64,000 bases of DNA from MAG-121220-bin8 sp002700465 (lineage in GTDB: Bacteria; Bacteroidota; Bacteroidia; Flavobacteriales; Flavobacteriaceae): the NCBI GenBank assembly GCA_943789295.1, contig CALSTO010000003.1, positions 1 through 64,000 of the forward strand, given 5' to 3'. The notes under the pieces are model-generated. The model worked only from the letters and a program-made list of their open reading frames with translations. It did no database searches and was not told where the DNA came from. Both the position numbers and the translations under genes were made by a program. This document shows, in pieces, positions 52,996 to 62,224 of this stretch (the stretch's first letter is position 1; every line of letters begins with the position of its first letter).

Positions 52996-53475
52996 AATAA
53001 TTTATTTAAATTGTTTTCATATCCTTTGTCAACTAATAAAGGTTTGTTTTCTGAAGCGTTAAAAGCAAGTTTATCGCAAATTTCATTTTGTGGATGATTG
53101 TTGTGTCCTTTTATCCATTTAAAAGAAATGCTGTTCTGCTCGTATACTTTTAAAAATTCAAGCCACAAATCTATATTTTTTTTGTTTTTAAACCCTTTTT
53201 TTTGCCAATTAAAAACCCACTTTTTTTCAATAGAGTCAACAACGTATTTTGAATCTGTATAAACAGTAGATTTTGAGCCCGCTTTTTTTTAGTTTTTTCA
53301 GCGCTTCTATAACTGCTAATAGCTCCATTCTGTTGTTTGTTGTTTTTCTAAATCCTTGTGAATACTGTTTTGCAAACCCCGTTTTACAATCTTCCATTAC
53401 AATTCCGTAGCCTCCTGGGCCTGGATTTCCCCTAGAGGATCCGTCGGTATAAATAATTACATCGCTATTGTTCAT
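52992..53475 (-). pseudogene. rnhA: Ribonuclease HI, one frameshift at a homopolymer
   Basis: Degrades RNA in RNA-DNA hybrids. The first frame (from ATG 53475) has YTDGSSRGNPGPGGYG and NNRMELLAVIEALKKL. At the run of eight T at 53283-53290 the frame shifts and continues TVYTDSKYVVDSIEKKWVFN to HNNHPQNEICDKLAFNAS, stopping at 52992. All four acidic catalytic residues are in the joined frame. The total is about 160 aa, normal. An indel in the homopolymer is the simplest explanation. Confidence 0.85.
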
Positions 53476-54047
53476 TTAGTTAAGAGTTTTTCAATTTCAA
53501 TCGGATAGTTTAAATGTTCTTGTCTAAGTATTTTTTTAGAAAGCGAGAGCGCTGTTTCTTTTTTCTCAATTTCAATTGTTTTTTGAAAAATTATCTTTCC
53601 TTCATCATATTTTTCGTTAACATAGTGAATTGTTAATCCAGAAATCTTTTCCTTGTTTTTTATAACAGCCTGATGAATCTTGAGACCATACATTCCTTTG
53701 CCACCGTATAAAGGAAGAAGAGCTGGATGGATGTTAATAATTTTATTTTGAAAAAAACTTGTAATATTTTTAGGCATTTTTAATAAAAATCCAGCCAAAA
53801 CAATAAGATCTGGTGCAATTTTGTTTAAGCCCTTTATAAATTTTGTGCCTTCAAAATCTGTTTTAGAAAACAATACTGTTTTAATCTTAAACTCTTTAAA
53901 CCTCTCCAGCACCTTGGCGTTTGGATTGTTACAATATAAAGCAGCAACATCAATGTGGTTAATGCTTTTAAAATGCTCATATATTTTGACGGCATTAGAT
54001 CCAGATCCTGACGCAAAAATGATGATTTTTTTATTTATTTTATCCAA
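53472..54047 (-). CDS. purN: Phosphoribosylglycinamide formyltransferase
   Basis: Third step of purine synthesis. 191 aa from TTG 54047 (MDKINKKIIIFASGSGSNA); an ATG at 54101 would add 18 residues but lies across a promoter-like TATTTTTG (54066-54073 on the minus strand). Catalytic features: GSGSNAVKIYEHF, NIHPALLPLYGGKGMYG, and THYVNEKYDEGKII-type His/Asp. The stop overlaps the rnhA start by 4 bases. Confidence 0.9.
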   Translation of the reverse strand: MDKINKKIIIFASGSGSNAVKIYEHFKSINHIDVAALYCNNPNAKVLERFKEFKIKTVLFSKTDFEGTKFIKGLNKIAPDLIVLAGFLLKMPKNITSFFQNKIINIHPALLPLYGGKGMYGLKIHQAVIKNKEKISGLTIHYVNEKYDEGKIIFQKTIEIEKKETALSLSKKILRQEHLNYPIEIEKLLTK

Positions 54048-54065
54048 TTTATATAGTCTTCTAAC

Positions 54066-54073
54066 GCAAAAAT
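54066..54073 (-). promoter_or_regulatory. -7 box before purN
   Basis: TATTTTTG on the minus strand, ending 18 bases before the TTG start at 54047. It favours that start over the upstream ATG 54101. Confidence 0.5.
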
Positions 54074-54160
54074 AACGCTTTTCTCCTTCTTTATTCAACA
54101 TTTAAAAGCACTCTTTTCTTATATTTTTATAAAAAATAGAGGATATACTATAAAGTTTTT

Positions 54161-54168
54161 TATTTTTG
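54161..54168 (+). promoter_or_regulatory. -7 box before acpP
   Basis: TATTTTTG matches TAnnTTTG, 23 bases before the acpP ATG. Confidence 0.5.
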
Positions 54169-54191
54169 TCGGAACTTTAAACAAAAGAATT

Positions 54192-54425
54192 ATGTCTGAT
54201 ATTTCATCTAGAGTTAATGCAATTATTGTCGACAAATTAGGGGTTGACGAAAATGAAGTTGTGCCTGCCGCTAGTTTTACTAACGACTTAGGCGCTGACT
54301 CTCTTGACACAGTAGAATTAATTATGGAATTTGAAAGAGAATTTGATATTCAAATCCCTGACGACCAAGCAGAGAAAATTGCTACTGTTGGTCAAGCTGT
54401 ACAGTACATCGAAAGCTCAAAATAG
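54192..54425 (+). CDS. acpP: Acyl carrier protein
   Basis: 77 aa; GADSLDTVEL has the phosphopantetheine-bearing Ser37. Followed after 5 bases by fabF; together they form the fatty-acid elongation pair. Confidence 0.98.
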   Translation: MSDISSRVNAIIVDKLGVDENEVVPAASFTNDLGADSLDTVELIMEFEREFDIQIPDDQAEKIATVGQAVQYIESSK

Positions 54426-54430
54426 TCTTT

Positions 54431-55684
54431 ATGGAACTTAAGCGTGTTGTTGTTACCGGATTAGGGGCATTAACACCTATTGGTAACACTGTTTCCGAAT
54501 ACTGGGATGGCCTTATTTCTGGAAAAAGCGGGGCTAATGACATCACTTATTTTGACACAACCCATTTCAAAACCAAGTTTGCTTGTGAGCTTAAAGATTT
54601 TGATCCTCAAAACTTTATGGACAGAAAACTTGCTCGAAAAATGGATCGTTTTGCTCAATATGGTATTGTTTCTTCAGAAGAGGCTATTAAAGACTCTCGT
54701 TTAATTGAAGATAACGTCGATAAAGACAGAATTGGTGTAATTTGGGGGGCTGGTATTGGTGGTTTAGAAACTTTTCAAAATGAAGTTCTAGGTTTTGCTT
54801 CTGGCAACGGAACACCAAGATTTAATCCTTTCATGATTCCTAAAATGATTCCCGATATTGCTCCTGGAATAATTTCTATTAGAAATGGTTTTAGAGGACC
54901 TAATTTTGCCACTGTTTCTGCATGCGCCTCATCTGCTAATGCTTTAATTGATGGCTTAAACTACATACGCCTTGGTCATGCTGATGTTATTGTTTCTGGT
55001 GGTTCTGAAGCTGGTGTTTCAATTTCTGGAATTGGTGGTTTCAACGCGTTACATGCTCTTTCGACAAGAAATGATGACCCAAAAACTGCTTCAAGACCCT
55101 TTGATAAAGACAGAGATGGATTTGTTCTTGGAGAAGGAGGTGGAGCTGTAATCTTAGAAGAGTATGAGCATGCTATAAAAAGAGGTGCTAAAATATACGC
55201 TGAACTTGTTGGTGGTGGTCTTTCTGCTGACGCATACCACATGACCGCTCCTCATCCTGAGGGAATTGGCGCCATTAAGGTTATGGAAAATTGCTTGAGA
55301 GACGCTCGTGTAGGTTTAGAAGAGGTTGATACTATTAATATGCACGGAACTTCAACTCCTTTAGGAGATGTTGCTGAGTCTAAAGCGCTTTATCAGGTTT
55401 TTGGAGATCACCTTTACTCAATGAATATTAATTCAACCAAATCAATGACCGGTCATTTGTTAGGTGCTGCAGGTGCTGTTGAAGCAATTTCATCAATTTT
55501 ATCAATTAATAACGGTATTATACCCCCTACAATAAACCACCAAACAAAAGATGAGGCAATAAATGAAAAAATTAATTTTACCTTTAATAAACCTCAAAAA
55601 AGAGAGGTAAATTATGCGATGAGTAACACTTTTGGTTTTGGAGGACACAACGCTTGTGTTTTGTTTAAGAAATTTGAAGAATAG
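54431..55684 (+). CDS. fabF: Beta-ketoacyl-ACP synthase II
   Basis: 417 aa condensing enzyme. Active-site Cys in TVSACASSANAL, histidines in MHGTSTPLGD and MTGHLLGAAGA. In most Flavobacteriaceae rnc follows here; in this window it does not. Confidence 0.97.
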   Translation: MELKRVVVTGLGALTPIGNTVSEYWDGLISGKSGANDITYFDTTHFKTKFACELKDFDPQNFMDRKLARKMDRFAQYGIVSSEEAIKDSRLIEDNVDKDRIGVIWGAGIGGLETFQNEVLGFASGNGTPRFNPFMIPKMIPDIAPGIISIRNGFRGPNFATVSACASSANALIDGLNYIRLGHADVIVSGGSEAGVSISGIGGFNALHALSTRNDDPKTASRPFDKDRDGFVLGEGGGAVILEEYEHAIKRGAKIYAELVGGGLSADAYHMTAPHPEGIGAIKVMENCLRDARVGLEEVDTINMHGTSTPLGDVAESKALYQVFGDHLYSMNINSTKSMTGHLLGAAGAVEAISSILSINNGIIPPTINHQTKDEAINEKINFTFNKPQKREVNYAMSNTFGFGGHNACVLFKKFEE

Positions 55685-55717
55685 CGTTTCGTTTTCCCCA
55701 ATAACTATTACATGTTG

Positions 55718-55725
55718 TATCTTTG
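55718..55725 (+). promoter_or_regulatory. -7 box before the IPExxxVDY gene
   Basis: TATCTTTG, 5 bases before the ATG at 55731, so the transcript would be nearly leaderless. Confidence 0.35.
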
Positions 55726-55730
55726 GACTT

Positions 55731-56192
55731 ATGCCTAATCATATCTTGAAACATATTGAGCCTGAAAAAGAGACAAGTTATTTCGCTTTACATTTTGATG
55801 ACGAATTTTTTAAACTCGTTCTTTTGCTGAACTTTCATACAGGGACGCGCTTTACTAGAACAAAAAAAGATCTTACTTTTAAATCTAACGGTGGCTCTTT
55901 TATGACCTATAACTATGTTAACAAAAAATCTGATTTAGATTTCTGGATATATAATAATTCTTGTAAAAACTCGATTAAAAATGAAGACTCACTGTCTTTT
56001 TTTCAAGATTCATTTGAAACGTTTTTTTTAATGCCAGAAATTCGCTCTGTTCAATATGTATTAAAATGTATTGGAGATCAGCGCCTTTTTGCTGATTTTT
56101 TAAAAAAAATTTCTAGAATTCCTGAAATTGTTTCTATTTATAAAATTCCCAAAAGAAAACTTAAATCTAAAGAAAATTTAATCTTTGAATAA
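55731..56192 (+). CDS. IPExxxVDY-family protein
   Basis: 153 aa from ATG 55731 (MPNHILKHIEPEKET). The signature region reads MPEIRSVQYVL, so the usual I-P-E-xxx-V-D-Y has Met and Gln substitutions. Located before pyk, the normal flavobacterial position. Function unknown. Confidence 0.75.
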   Translation: MPNHILKHIEPEKETSYFALHFDDEFFKLVLLLNFHTGTRFTRTKKDLTFKSNGGSFMTYNYVNKKSDLDFWIYNNSCKNSIKNEDSLSFFQDSFETFFLMPEIRSVQYVLKCIGDQRLFADFLKKISRIPEIVSIYKIPKRKLKSKENLIFE

Positions 56193-56193
56193 T

Positions 56194-57618
56194 ATGACTT
56201 TAAATAAAACTAAAATAATAGCAACACTAGGGCCCAGCTCAACTGAAAAGTCAATGCTTAAATCTTTAATTCATAATGGGGTTAATGTGTTTCGTGTTAA
56301 TTTTTCACACGCTAACCACAATGAAGTAAAAAACACTGTTTCTGATATTCGAGAAATAAGCTCTTTGTTAGGTTTTCACGTTGCAATTTTAGGAGATCTT
56401 CAAGGGCCAAAAATTCGATTAGGCAACGTAAAAGAGGGTGTTGTTGTTGAAAACGGGGCCTTGTTTTCAATAACAACAAATGATATAGAATTAGGCGGCT
56501 CTGACTTGGTTTCAATAAACTATAAAAACTTTCCTAAAGACGTTTCAAAAGGGGAAAAAGTATTAGTTGATGATGGTAAAATAATATTAGAAGTTCTTGA
56601 AACAAACAAAAAAAATCTAGTTAAAATTAAGGTTGTTCAAGGTGGTGAGCTAAAATCAAAAAAAGGAGTAAACCTTCCCAATACAAACATTTCTTTGCCT
56701 GCTCTTACAGAAAAAGACAAAACTGATGCTTTGTTTGCAATAAAAAATAATTTTGATTGGTTGGCGCTATCGTTTGTTAGGTCAAAAGAAGATGTTTATG
56801 AGCTTGAAGAACTTATCCGTCAAAACTCTAAACACAAGATTCCAATTATTGCTAAAATTGAAAAACCAGAAGCTATTCTTAATCTAGATGCAATACTTCA
56901 TGCTGCTGATGGTTTAATGGTGGCTAGAGGTGATTTGGGGTTAGAAATTCCAGCGGAAGAGGTTCCTTTAAAGCAAAAACTCATGGTTAATAAGGCAAAA
57001 AAAGCCAGAAAACCTATAATAATTGCTACACAAATGATGGAATCTATGATTGACAGTCTTACTCCATCAAGAGCTGAGGTAAATGATGTTGCAAACTCTG
57101 TAATGGACGGGGCTGATGCTGTTATGCTCTCTGGAGAAACATCTGTAGGAAGTTATCCTGTAGAGGTTGTTCAAACTATTGGAAAGATAATTCAAGGAGT
57201 TGAAAACTCTCCATTAATTTCGGTTCCAGACACTCTTCCGGAAATTCATTCTAAAAGAGTTATTACAAAAGCTGTTTGTTTTCAGGCTTGTAATATTGCT
57301 AACGAACTAAGCGCTTCAGCTATATGTACGTTAACAAATAGCGGCTACACCGCCTGGCAGATTTCCTCTTGGAGACCTTCTGCAATAATATTAGTTTTTA
57401 CTTCAAACAAGCGAATTCTTTCTCAGCTCGGGCTACTTTGGGGCGTTAAATGTGTTTATTATGACAATTTTGTTAGCACCGATAAAACTGTTGAAGAGGT
57501 GAACGAGCTGGCAATTGAAAAAGGCTTTGTGAAAACAGGTGACCTTGTAATTAACCTAGCGGCTATGCCTGTAAAAGAAAAAGGACAAGTAAACACTCTT
57601 CGTATTTCAAGACTATAG
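56194..57618 (+). CDS. pyk: Pyruvate kinase
   Basis: Last glycolytic step, PEP + ADP to pyruvate + ATP. 474 aa from ATG 56194 (MTLNKTKIIATLGPSS). Active-site segments: RVNFSHANHNE, GDLQGPKIRLG, IAKIEKPEA, and MVARGDLGLEIP. Confidence 0.97.
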   Translation: MTLNKTKIIATLGPSSTEKSMLKSLIHNGVNVFRVNFSHANHNEVKNTVSDIREISSLLGFHVAILGDLQGPKIRLGNVKEGVVVENGALFSITTNDIELGGSDLVSINYKNFPKDVSKGEKVLVDDGKIILEVLETNKKNLVKIKVVQGGELKSKKGVNLPNTNISLPALTEKDKTDALFAIKNNFDWLALSFVRSKEDVYELEELIRQNSKHKIPIIAKIEKPEAILNLDAILHAADGLMVARGDLGLEIPAEEVPLKQKLMVNKAKKARKPIIIATQMMESMIDSLTPSRAEVNDVANSVMDGADAVMLSGETSVGSYPVEVVQTIGKIIQGVENSPLISVPDTLPEIHSKRVITKAVCFQACNIANELSASAICTLTNSGYTAWQISSWRPSAIILVFTSNKRILSQLGLLWGVKCVYYDNFVSTDKTVEEVNELAIEKGFVKTGDLVINLAAMPVKEKGQVNTLRISRL

Positions 57619-57643
57619 TTAAAGTTTTCTGTATTTTTGTAAT

Positions 57644-58036
57644 ATGGAAACAACCAGACAAAAAAAAATTGGAGCTGTAATTCAACAGGATTTAACTGTT
57701 ATTCTTCAAAAGCTTTTAAAAGAAAATTTATCTGGATCTGTAATTGTTTCTGTAACTAAGGTGCGTGTTTCTTCTGACCTTTCCTCAGCAAAAACATATA
57801 TAAGTGTTTTTCCGGTAAAAAACACTTCAACTATATTTGATTTGTTTTCAAAGAAAAAAAACGCAATAAGGCACGCGTTAGCTTTACTGGTTAAAAACCA
57901 AGTAAGAAGAATTCCTGAATTGTTTTTTTACAACGACGATTCTTTGGAACACATTGATTCTATAGACAAGGCTTTAAAAACAACAGAAGACCCTATCAAA
58001 AACAGTTCTCTTTTGCCTAAAAGAAAAAAAATATAA
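57644..58036 (+). CDS. rbfA: Ribosome-binding factor A
   Basis: 130 aa late 30S maturation factor; KH-type fold with VTKVRVSSDLSSAKTYISVF and RRIPELFFYNDDS. A TATTTTTG box at 57632-57639 is just 4 bases before the ATG. Coupled to the next gene (1 base apart). Confidence 0.92.
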   Translation: METTRQKKIGAVIQQDLTVILQKLLKENLSGSVIVSVTKVRVSSDLSSAKTYISVFPVKNTSTIFDLFSKKKNAIRHALALLVKNQVRRIPELFFYNDDSLEHIDSIDKALKTTEDPIKNSSLLPKRKKI

Positions 58037-58037
58037 A

Positions 58038-59228
58038 ATGGGGATTAGCTTCTTTGTTTCAAAAAAATATTTTTTTTCTAAAAGCAAATTCAATATTGTA
58101 AACTTTATAAGTTTAATAGCGTCTTTTGTTTTAGTAATCGCGTCTTGCTCGTTTTTTATTGTTCTTTCTGTGTTTTCTGGGCTCAAAGATTTTGGGCTGA
58201 AATACAATAAGGCTTTTGACCCAGACATAAAAATTAGCTCCTCATCATTGTCTTCTTTCGTTCCCACTGAAAGTCAATTAAACTGGCTTTCTTCCAATAA
58301 CGATTCTTTTCTTTATTCGAAAGTTTTAGAAGAAAAGGTTCTTCTTGGTAGTGATGGAAAAAACACTTATGGGAAACTAATTGGTGTTGACAAAAACTTT
58401 AGGAGTGTTATTGAAATAGATAGTATTCTCTCTGTTGGCAGGTGGATAGACTTAAACTCTAGTGAAGTTTTGGTCAGTTATTTTGTTGCTGAGAGGCTAA
58501 ACCTTGGTCTTTTTAATTATGGGGGAGAACTAACGGTTAGTGTTCCCAACGATAAAATGGGCGCTTCTTTGATTAAAGCGCCTTTTAGTTCTTTGGGGCT
58601 TATTCCGTCAGGTGTATATGCCTCCTCCGACGAAAAAGATCAAAGAACAGTTTTTTCTTCTTTAAATTCAGCTCGATCCCTTTTGAAAAAAAACGAAAAT
58701 GAAATTACATCTATATTAATTAAGTCTTTAGATAATCCTGGGGCCCTTGTAAAGTCTTTAAAAAAAGTGTTTAAAGAAGGGTTTTTGGTAAAAACAAGGG
58801 AAGAGCTTAATCAAACATATTATAAAATGCTAAACGTTGAGAGTTTAATTTTAAACATTCTAATGGTTCTAATTTTAACTGTAGCAATGTTTAACTCAAT
58901 TGGGGCAATAATTATTTTAATTATAGAAAAAAGAACAGGCATCCAGACTCTTTTAAAGCTTGGCGCTACCAAAAAAAACATACAATCTCTATTTTTTAAA
59001 CACGGGATAATGATTTCTTTGTCAGGTGGAGTAATTGGTCTTTTGTCTGGGGTTTGTTTTGTTTACTTACAAAAAACCTATTCATTTATTACCCTGGCTG
59101 GGACAGAAATTGCATACCCTGTAACTCTGGAAATGTCTAATGTCATATTAGTAATAGGAGTTCTTTTAATTGTTTGTTCTCTGGGCTCATTTTTGGCCTC
59201 TAAAACAAGCCTTAAAATTAAGCTGTAA
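58038..59228 (+). CDS. ABC transporter permease, LolC/E (FtsX) type
   Basis: 396 aa with four membrane helices. N-terminal FFVSKKYFFSKSKFNIVNFISLIAS, large periplasmic domain, then the FtsX core (LNILMVLILTVAMFNSIGAIIIL, EKRTGIQTLLKLGATKKNIQSLF). Probably moves lipoproteins from the inner membrane; no ATPase gene is adjacent. Confidence 0.85.
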   Translation: MGISFFVSKKYFFSKSKFNIVNFISLIASFVLVIASCSFFIVLSVFSGLKDFGLKYNKAFDPDIKISSSSLSSFVPTESQLNWLSSNNDSFLYSKVLEEKVLLGSDGKNTYGKLIGVDKNFRSVIEIDSILSVGRWIDLNSSEVLVSYFVAERLNLGLFNYGGELTVSVPNDKMGASLIKAPFSSLGLIPSGVYASSDEKDQRTVFSSLNSARSLLKKNENEITSILIKSLDNPGALVKSLKKVFKEGFLVKTREELNQTYYKMLNVESLILNILMVLILTVAMFNSIGAIIILIIEKRTGIQTLLKLGATKKNIQSLFFKHGIMISLSGGVIGLLSGVCFVYLQKTYSFITLAGTEIAYPVTLEMSNVILVIGVLLIVCSLGSFLASKTSLKIKL

Positions 59229-60213
59229 CTAGAAGTGTTTCGTTTATCGCTTCAAGCTCTAAAAACAAGCTCCTTAATTCTTCTATTGTTTCAAGAGTAA
59301 CAAGCTTTGTTCTGTATGGCTTAAAGTCTTTAATTCCTTTGAAATAATTAGAATAGTGTCTTCTGGTTTCAAGAATTCCTAGTCTCTCTCCTTTCCATTT
59401 GACTGCCATTTCAAAATGCCGTTTAGCAACATGTATTCTCTCTAAAATTGATGGTGCCTGAATTTTTTCTCCAGTTTTTAAGAAAGTTTTTACTTGATTA
59501 AAAAACCAAGGGTTTCCGATACTAGCTCTTCCAATCATTGCCCCGTCTAGCCCAAATTCATCTCTCATTAGTTTTGCTTTTTCAGGGGTGTTTACGTCTC
59601 CATTCCCAAAAACAGGAATAAACATTCTTGGATTGTTTTTTACTTTAGCGATTGGTCTCCAGTCCGCTTCGCCTTTGTACATTTGAGCTCTAGTTCTACC
59701 GTGTATTGAGATTGCTTTTGCTCCAACGTCCTGTAATCTTTCCGCCACTTCGACAATTCTAATTGAATTTTCGTCCCACCCTAGCCTTGTTTTAATGGTT
59801 ACTGGTAATTTAGTTCTTTTACACATTTCGCTTGTTAATTTAACCATTAGGTCAATGTCTTTTAGAATGCCTGCGCCTGCGCCTTTAGAAACAACTTTTT
59901 TTACAGGGCATCCAAAATTAATGTCAATGATATCTGGATTTACAGACTCAACAATATCAACAGACTGAAGCATTGAATCTAGGTTAGCTCCAAAAATTTG
60001 AATCCCCACAGGCCTTTCTTTTTCAAAAATATCTAACTTAATTACGCTTTTTTGAGCGTTTCTTATTAGGCCTTCGCTTGAGATAAACTCTGTATAAACA
60101 ACGTCAGCCCCTTGCTCTTTGCACAATGCTCTAAACGGAGGGTCGCTAACGTCCTCCATTGGGGCTAACAAAAGAGGAAAGTCTGGTAATTCAATTTCTC
60201 CTATCTTAATCAA
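59218..60213 (-). CDS. dusB: tRNA-dihydrouridine synthase B
   Basis: Flavoenzyme reducing uridines in tRNA. 331 aa; LLAPMEDVSDPPFRALC, active-site Cys in NFGCPVKKVVSKGAGAG, KTRLGWDE, HGRTRAQMYKGEADW. Its 3' end overlaps the convergent permease gene by 11 bases. Confidence 0.95.
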   Translation of the reverse strand: MIKIGEIELPDFPLLLAPMEDVSDPPFRALCKEQGADVVYTEFISSEGLIRNAQKSVIKLDIFEKERPVGIQIFGANLDSMLQSVDIVESVNPDIIDINFGCPVKKVVSKGAGAGILKDIDLMVKLTSEMCKRTKLPVTIKTRLGWDENSIRIVEVAERLQDVGAKAISIHGRTRAQMYKGEADWRPIAKVKNNPRMFIPVFGNGDVNTPEKAKLMRDEFGLDGAMIGRASIGNPWFFNQVKTFLKTGEKIQAPSILERIHVAKRHFEMAVKWKGERLGILETRRHYSNYFKGIKDFKPYRTKLVTLETIEELRSLFLELEAINETLLVTA

Positions 60214-60278
60214 AACCTGTTTTTATGTAGTGCAAAAGTAAAACATTAATCTTAATAGACTTAAAGAGTTTATTGCGC

Positions 60279-60286
60279 TATATTTG
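60279..60286 (+). promoter_or_regulatory. -7 box before lepA
   Basis: TATATTTG matches TAnnTTTG, 18 bases before the lepA ATG. Confidence 0.5.
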
Positions 60287-60304
60287 TCCCTTATTTATTT
60301 TTAA

Positions 60305-62101
60305 ATGGCTGAAATTAGAAATTTCTGTATTATCGCTCACATAGACCACGGAAAAAGTACGCTTGCCGATAGGCTTCTTGACTTTACAGGCGCTGTTACT
60401 AGTAGAGAAAAACAAGATCAGTTATTAGATAATATGGACATTGAAAGAGAAAGGGGTATAACCATCAAGTCTCACGCAATTCAAATGAATTATAAAAAAG
60501 ATGGTGTTGATTATGTTCTAAACTTAATTGACACGCCTGGGCATGTTGATTTTTCATATGAAGTCTCGCGCTCCATCGCTGCCTGTGAAGGTGCGCTTCT
60601 TATTGTAGATGCTGCGCAGAGCATTCAGGCCCAGACAATCTCGAATCTTTATTTGGCTTTAGAAAACGATTTGGAAATTATTCCTGTATTAAACAAAATT
60701 GACCTTCCTTCTGCCAATCCAGAAGAGGTTAGTGATGATATTATTGATTTACTGGGTTGTAAAAAAGAAGAAATTATACATGCCTCTGCGAAAACAGGTC
60801 TTGGAATAGGTGATATTTTAAACGCTATAATTAAAGTGGTTCCTGCTCCAGATACAGAAGAGAACGCGCCTTTAAAGGCTCTTATTTTTGATTCTGTTTA
60901 CAATCCTTTTAGAGGAGTGGAAACGTATTTTAGAGTTTTTTCTGGTAAAATTTCAAAAGGTCAAAAAATTAAGTTTCTCGCTACTCAAAAAGAATACTCT
61001 GCTGATGAGGTGGGCACTTTAAACCTAACCCAAACTCCAAAAAAGTTCATTGGAGCTGGTGATGTAGGTTATTTAATTACAGGAATTAAAAACGCAAAAG
61101 AAGTTAAGGTTGGAGACACAATACTTGAGGTTGAGTCAACAGAGTCAACAGGTGTTTCTGGATTTGAAGATGTAAAGCCTATGGTTTTTGCTGGGATCTA
61201 CCCTGTTGATACCGAAGATTACGAAGAATTACGCTCTTCAATGGATAAGCTACAGCTAAATGACGCTTCTTTAGTTTATTCTCCTGAAAGCTCTTCAGCC
61301 CTTGGTTTTGGTTTTCGGTGTGGTTTTTTAGGAATGCTTCATTTAGAAATAATACAAGAAAGACTTGAAAGAGAGTTTAACATGTCTGTAATTACAACTG
61401 TTCCTAACGTGTCTTATAGCGCGTATACTAGAAAAGACCCAAATGCCCCAATACTTGTAAACAACCCTACTGACCTGCCAGATCCTTCAAGCCTAGAGAG
61501 AGTTGAAGAGCCTTTTATTAAGGCGACTATAATTACAAAATCTGACTATGTTGGTAATGTGATGAGTTTGTGTATTGAAAAAAGAGGAGAAATTAAAAAC
61601 CAAACGTATTTAACCACTCAAAGAGTTGAGCTTGTTTTCGACATGCCACTGGCTGAAATAGTCTTTGATTTTTACGACAGGCTTAAAACGGTTTCTAAAG
61701 GATATGCTTCTTTTGATTATTCGCCGATTGGTATGAGAAAATCTAAACTTGTTAAGGTTGATCTCTTGTTAAACGGCAGTTCTGTCGATGCTCTTTCTTC
61801 TTTAATTCACTCAGACAACGCATATTCTATTGGAAAAAAAATGTGTGAAAAATTACGACAATTAATCCCTCGTCAACAATTCGACATACCAATACAGGCG
61901 GCTATTGGCGCTAAAATCATTTCAAGAGAAACAATAAAAGCGGTAAGAAAAGATGTAACAGCCAAATGTTACGGGGGAGATATAAGCAGAAAAAGAAAGC
62001 TTCTTGAAAGGCAGAAAAAAGGTAAAAAGAAAATGAGACAGGTGGGAAGTGTTGAAATTCCTCAAGAAGCTTTTATGGCCGTCTTAAAACTAAATGATTA
62101 G
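60305..62101 (+). CDS. lepA: Elongation factor 4
   Basis: Translational GTPase acting on stalled ribosomes. 598 aa; G1 AHIDHGKSTL, G3 DTPGHVDF, G4 NKIDL, and the C-terminal basic LepA domain (YGGDISRKRKLLERQKKGKK). Confidence 0.98.
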   Translation: MAEIRNFCIIAHIDHGKSTLADRLLDFTGAVTSREKQDQLLDNMDIERERGITIKSHAIQMNYKKDGVDYVLNLIDTPGHVDFSYEVSRSIAACEGALLIVDAAQSIQAQTISNLYLALENDLEIIPVLNKIDLPSANPEEVSDDIIDLLGCKKEEIIHASAKTGLGIGDILNAIIKVVPAPDTEENAPLKALIFDSVYNPFRGVETYFRVFSGKISKGQKIKFLATQKEYSADEVGTLNLTQTPKKFIGAGDVGYLITGIKNAKEVKVGDTILEVESTESTGVSGFEDVKPMVFAGIYPVDTEDYEELRSSMDKLQLNDASLVYSPESSSALGFGFRCGFLGMLHLEIIQERLEREFNMSVITTVPNVSYSAYTRKDPNAPILVNNPTDLPDPSSLERVEEPFIKATIITKSDYVGNVMSLCIEKRGEIKNQTYLTTQRVELVFDMPLAEIVFDFYDRLKTVSKGYASFDYSPIGMRKSKLVKVDLLLNGSSVDALSSLIHSDNAYSIGKKMCEKLRQLIPRQQFDIPIQAAIGAKIISRETIKAVRKDVTAKCYGGDISRKRKLLERQKKGKKKMRQVGSVEIPQEAFMAVLKLND

Positions 62102-62224
62102 ATTTTGTTGGTTTCTTTGTTTTAAAATTTGATTACTAGTTCTTTACAAAAATACTTTTACAATTAAATAAATCTTTATAGGATTTCTGTTTAAAAATAT
62201 TATTTTTAATATAATAACGTTTTT

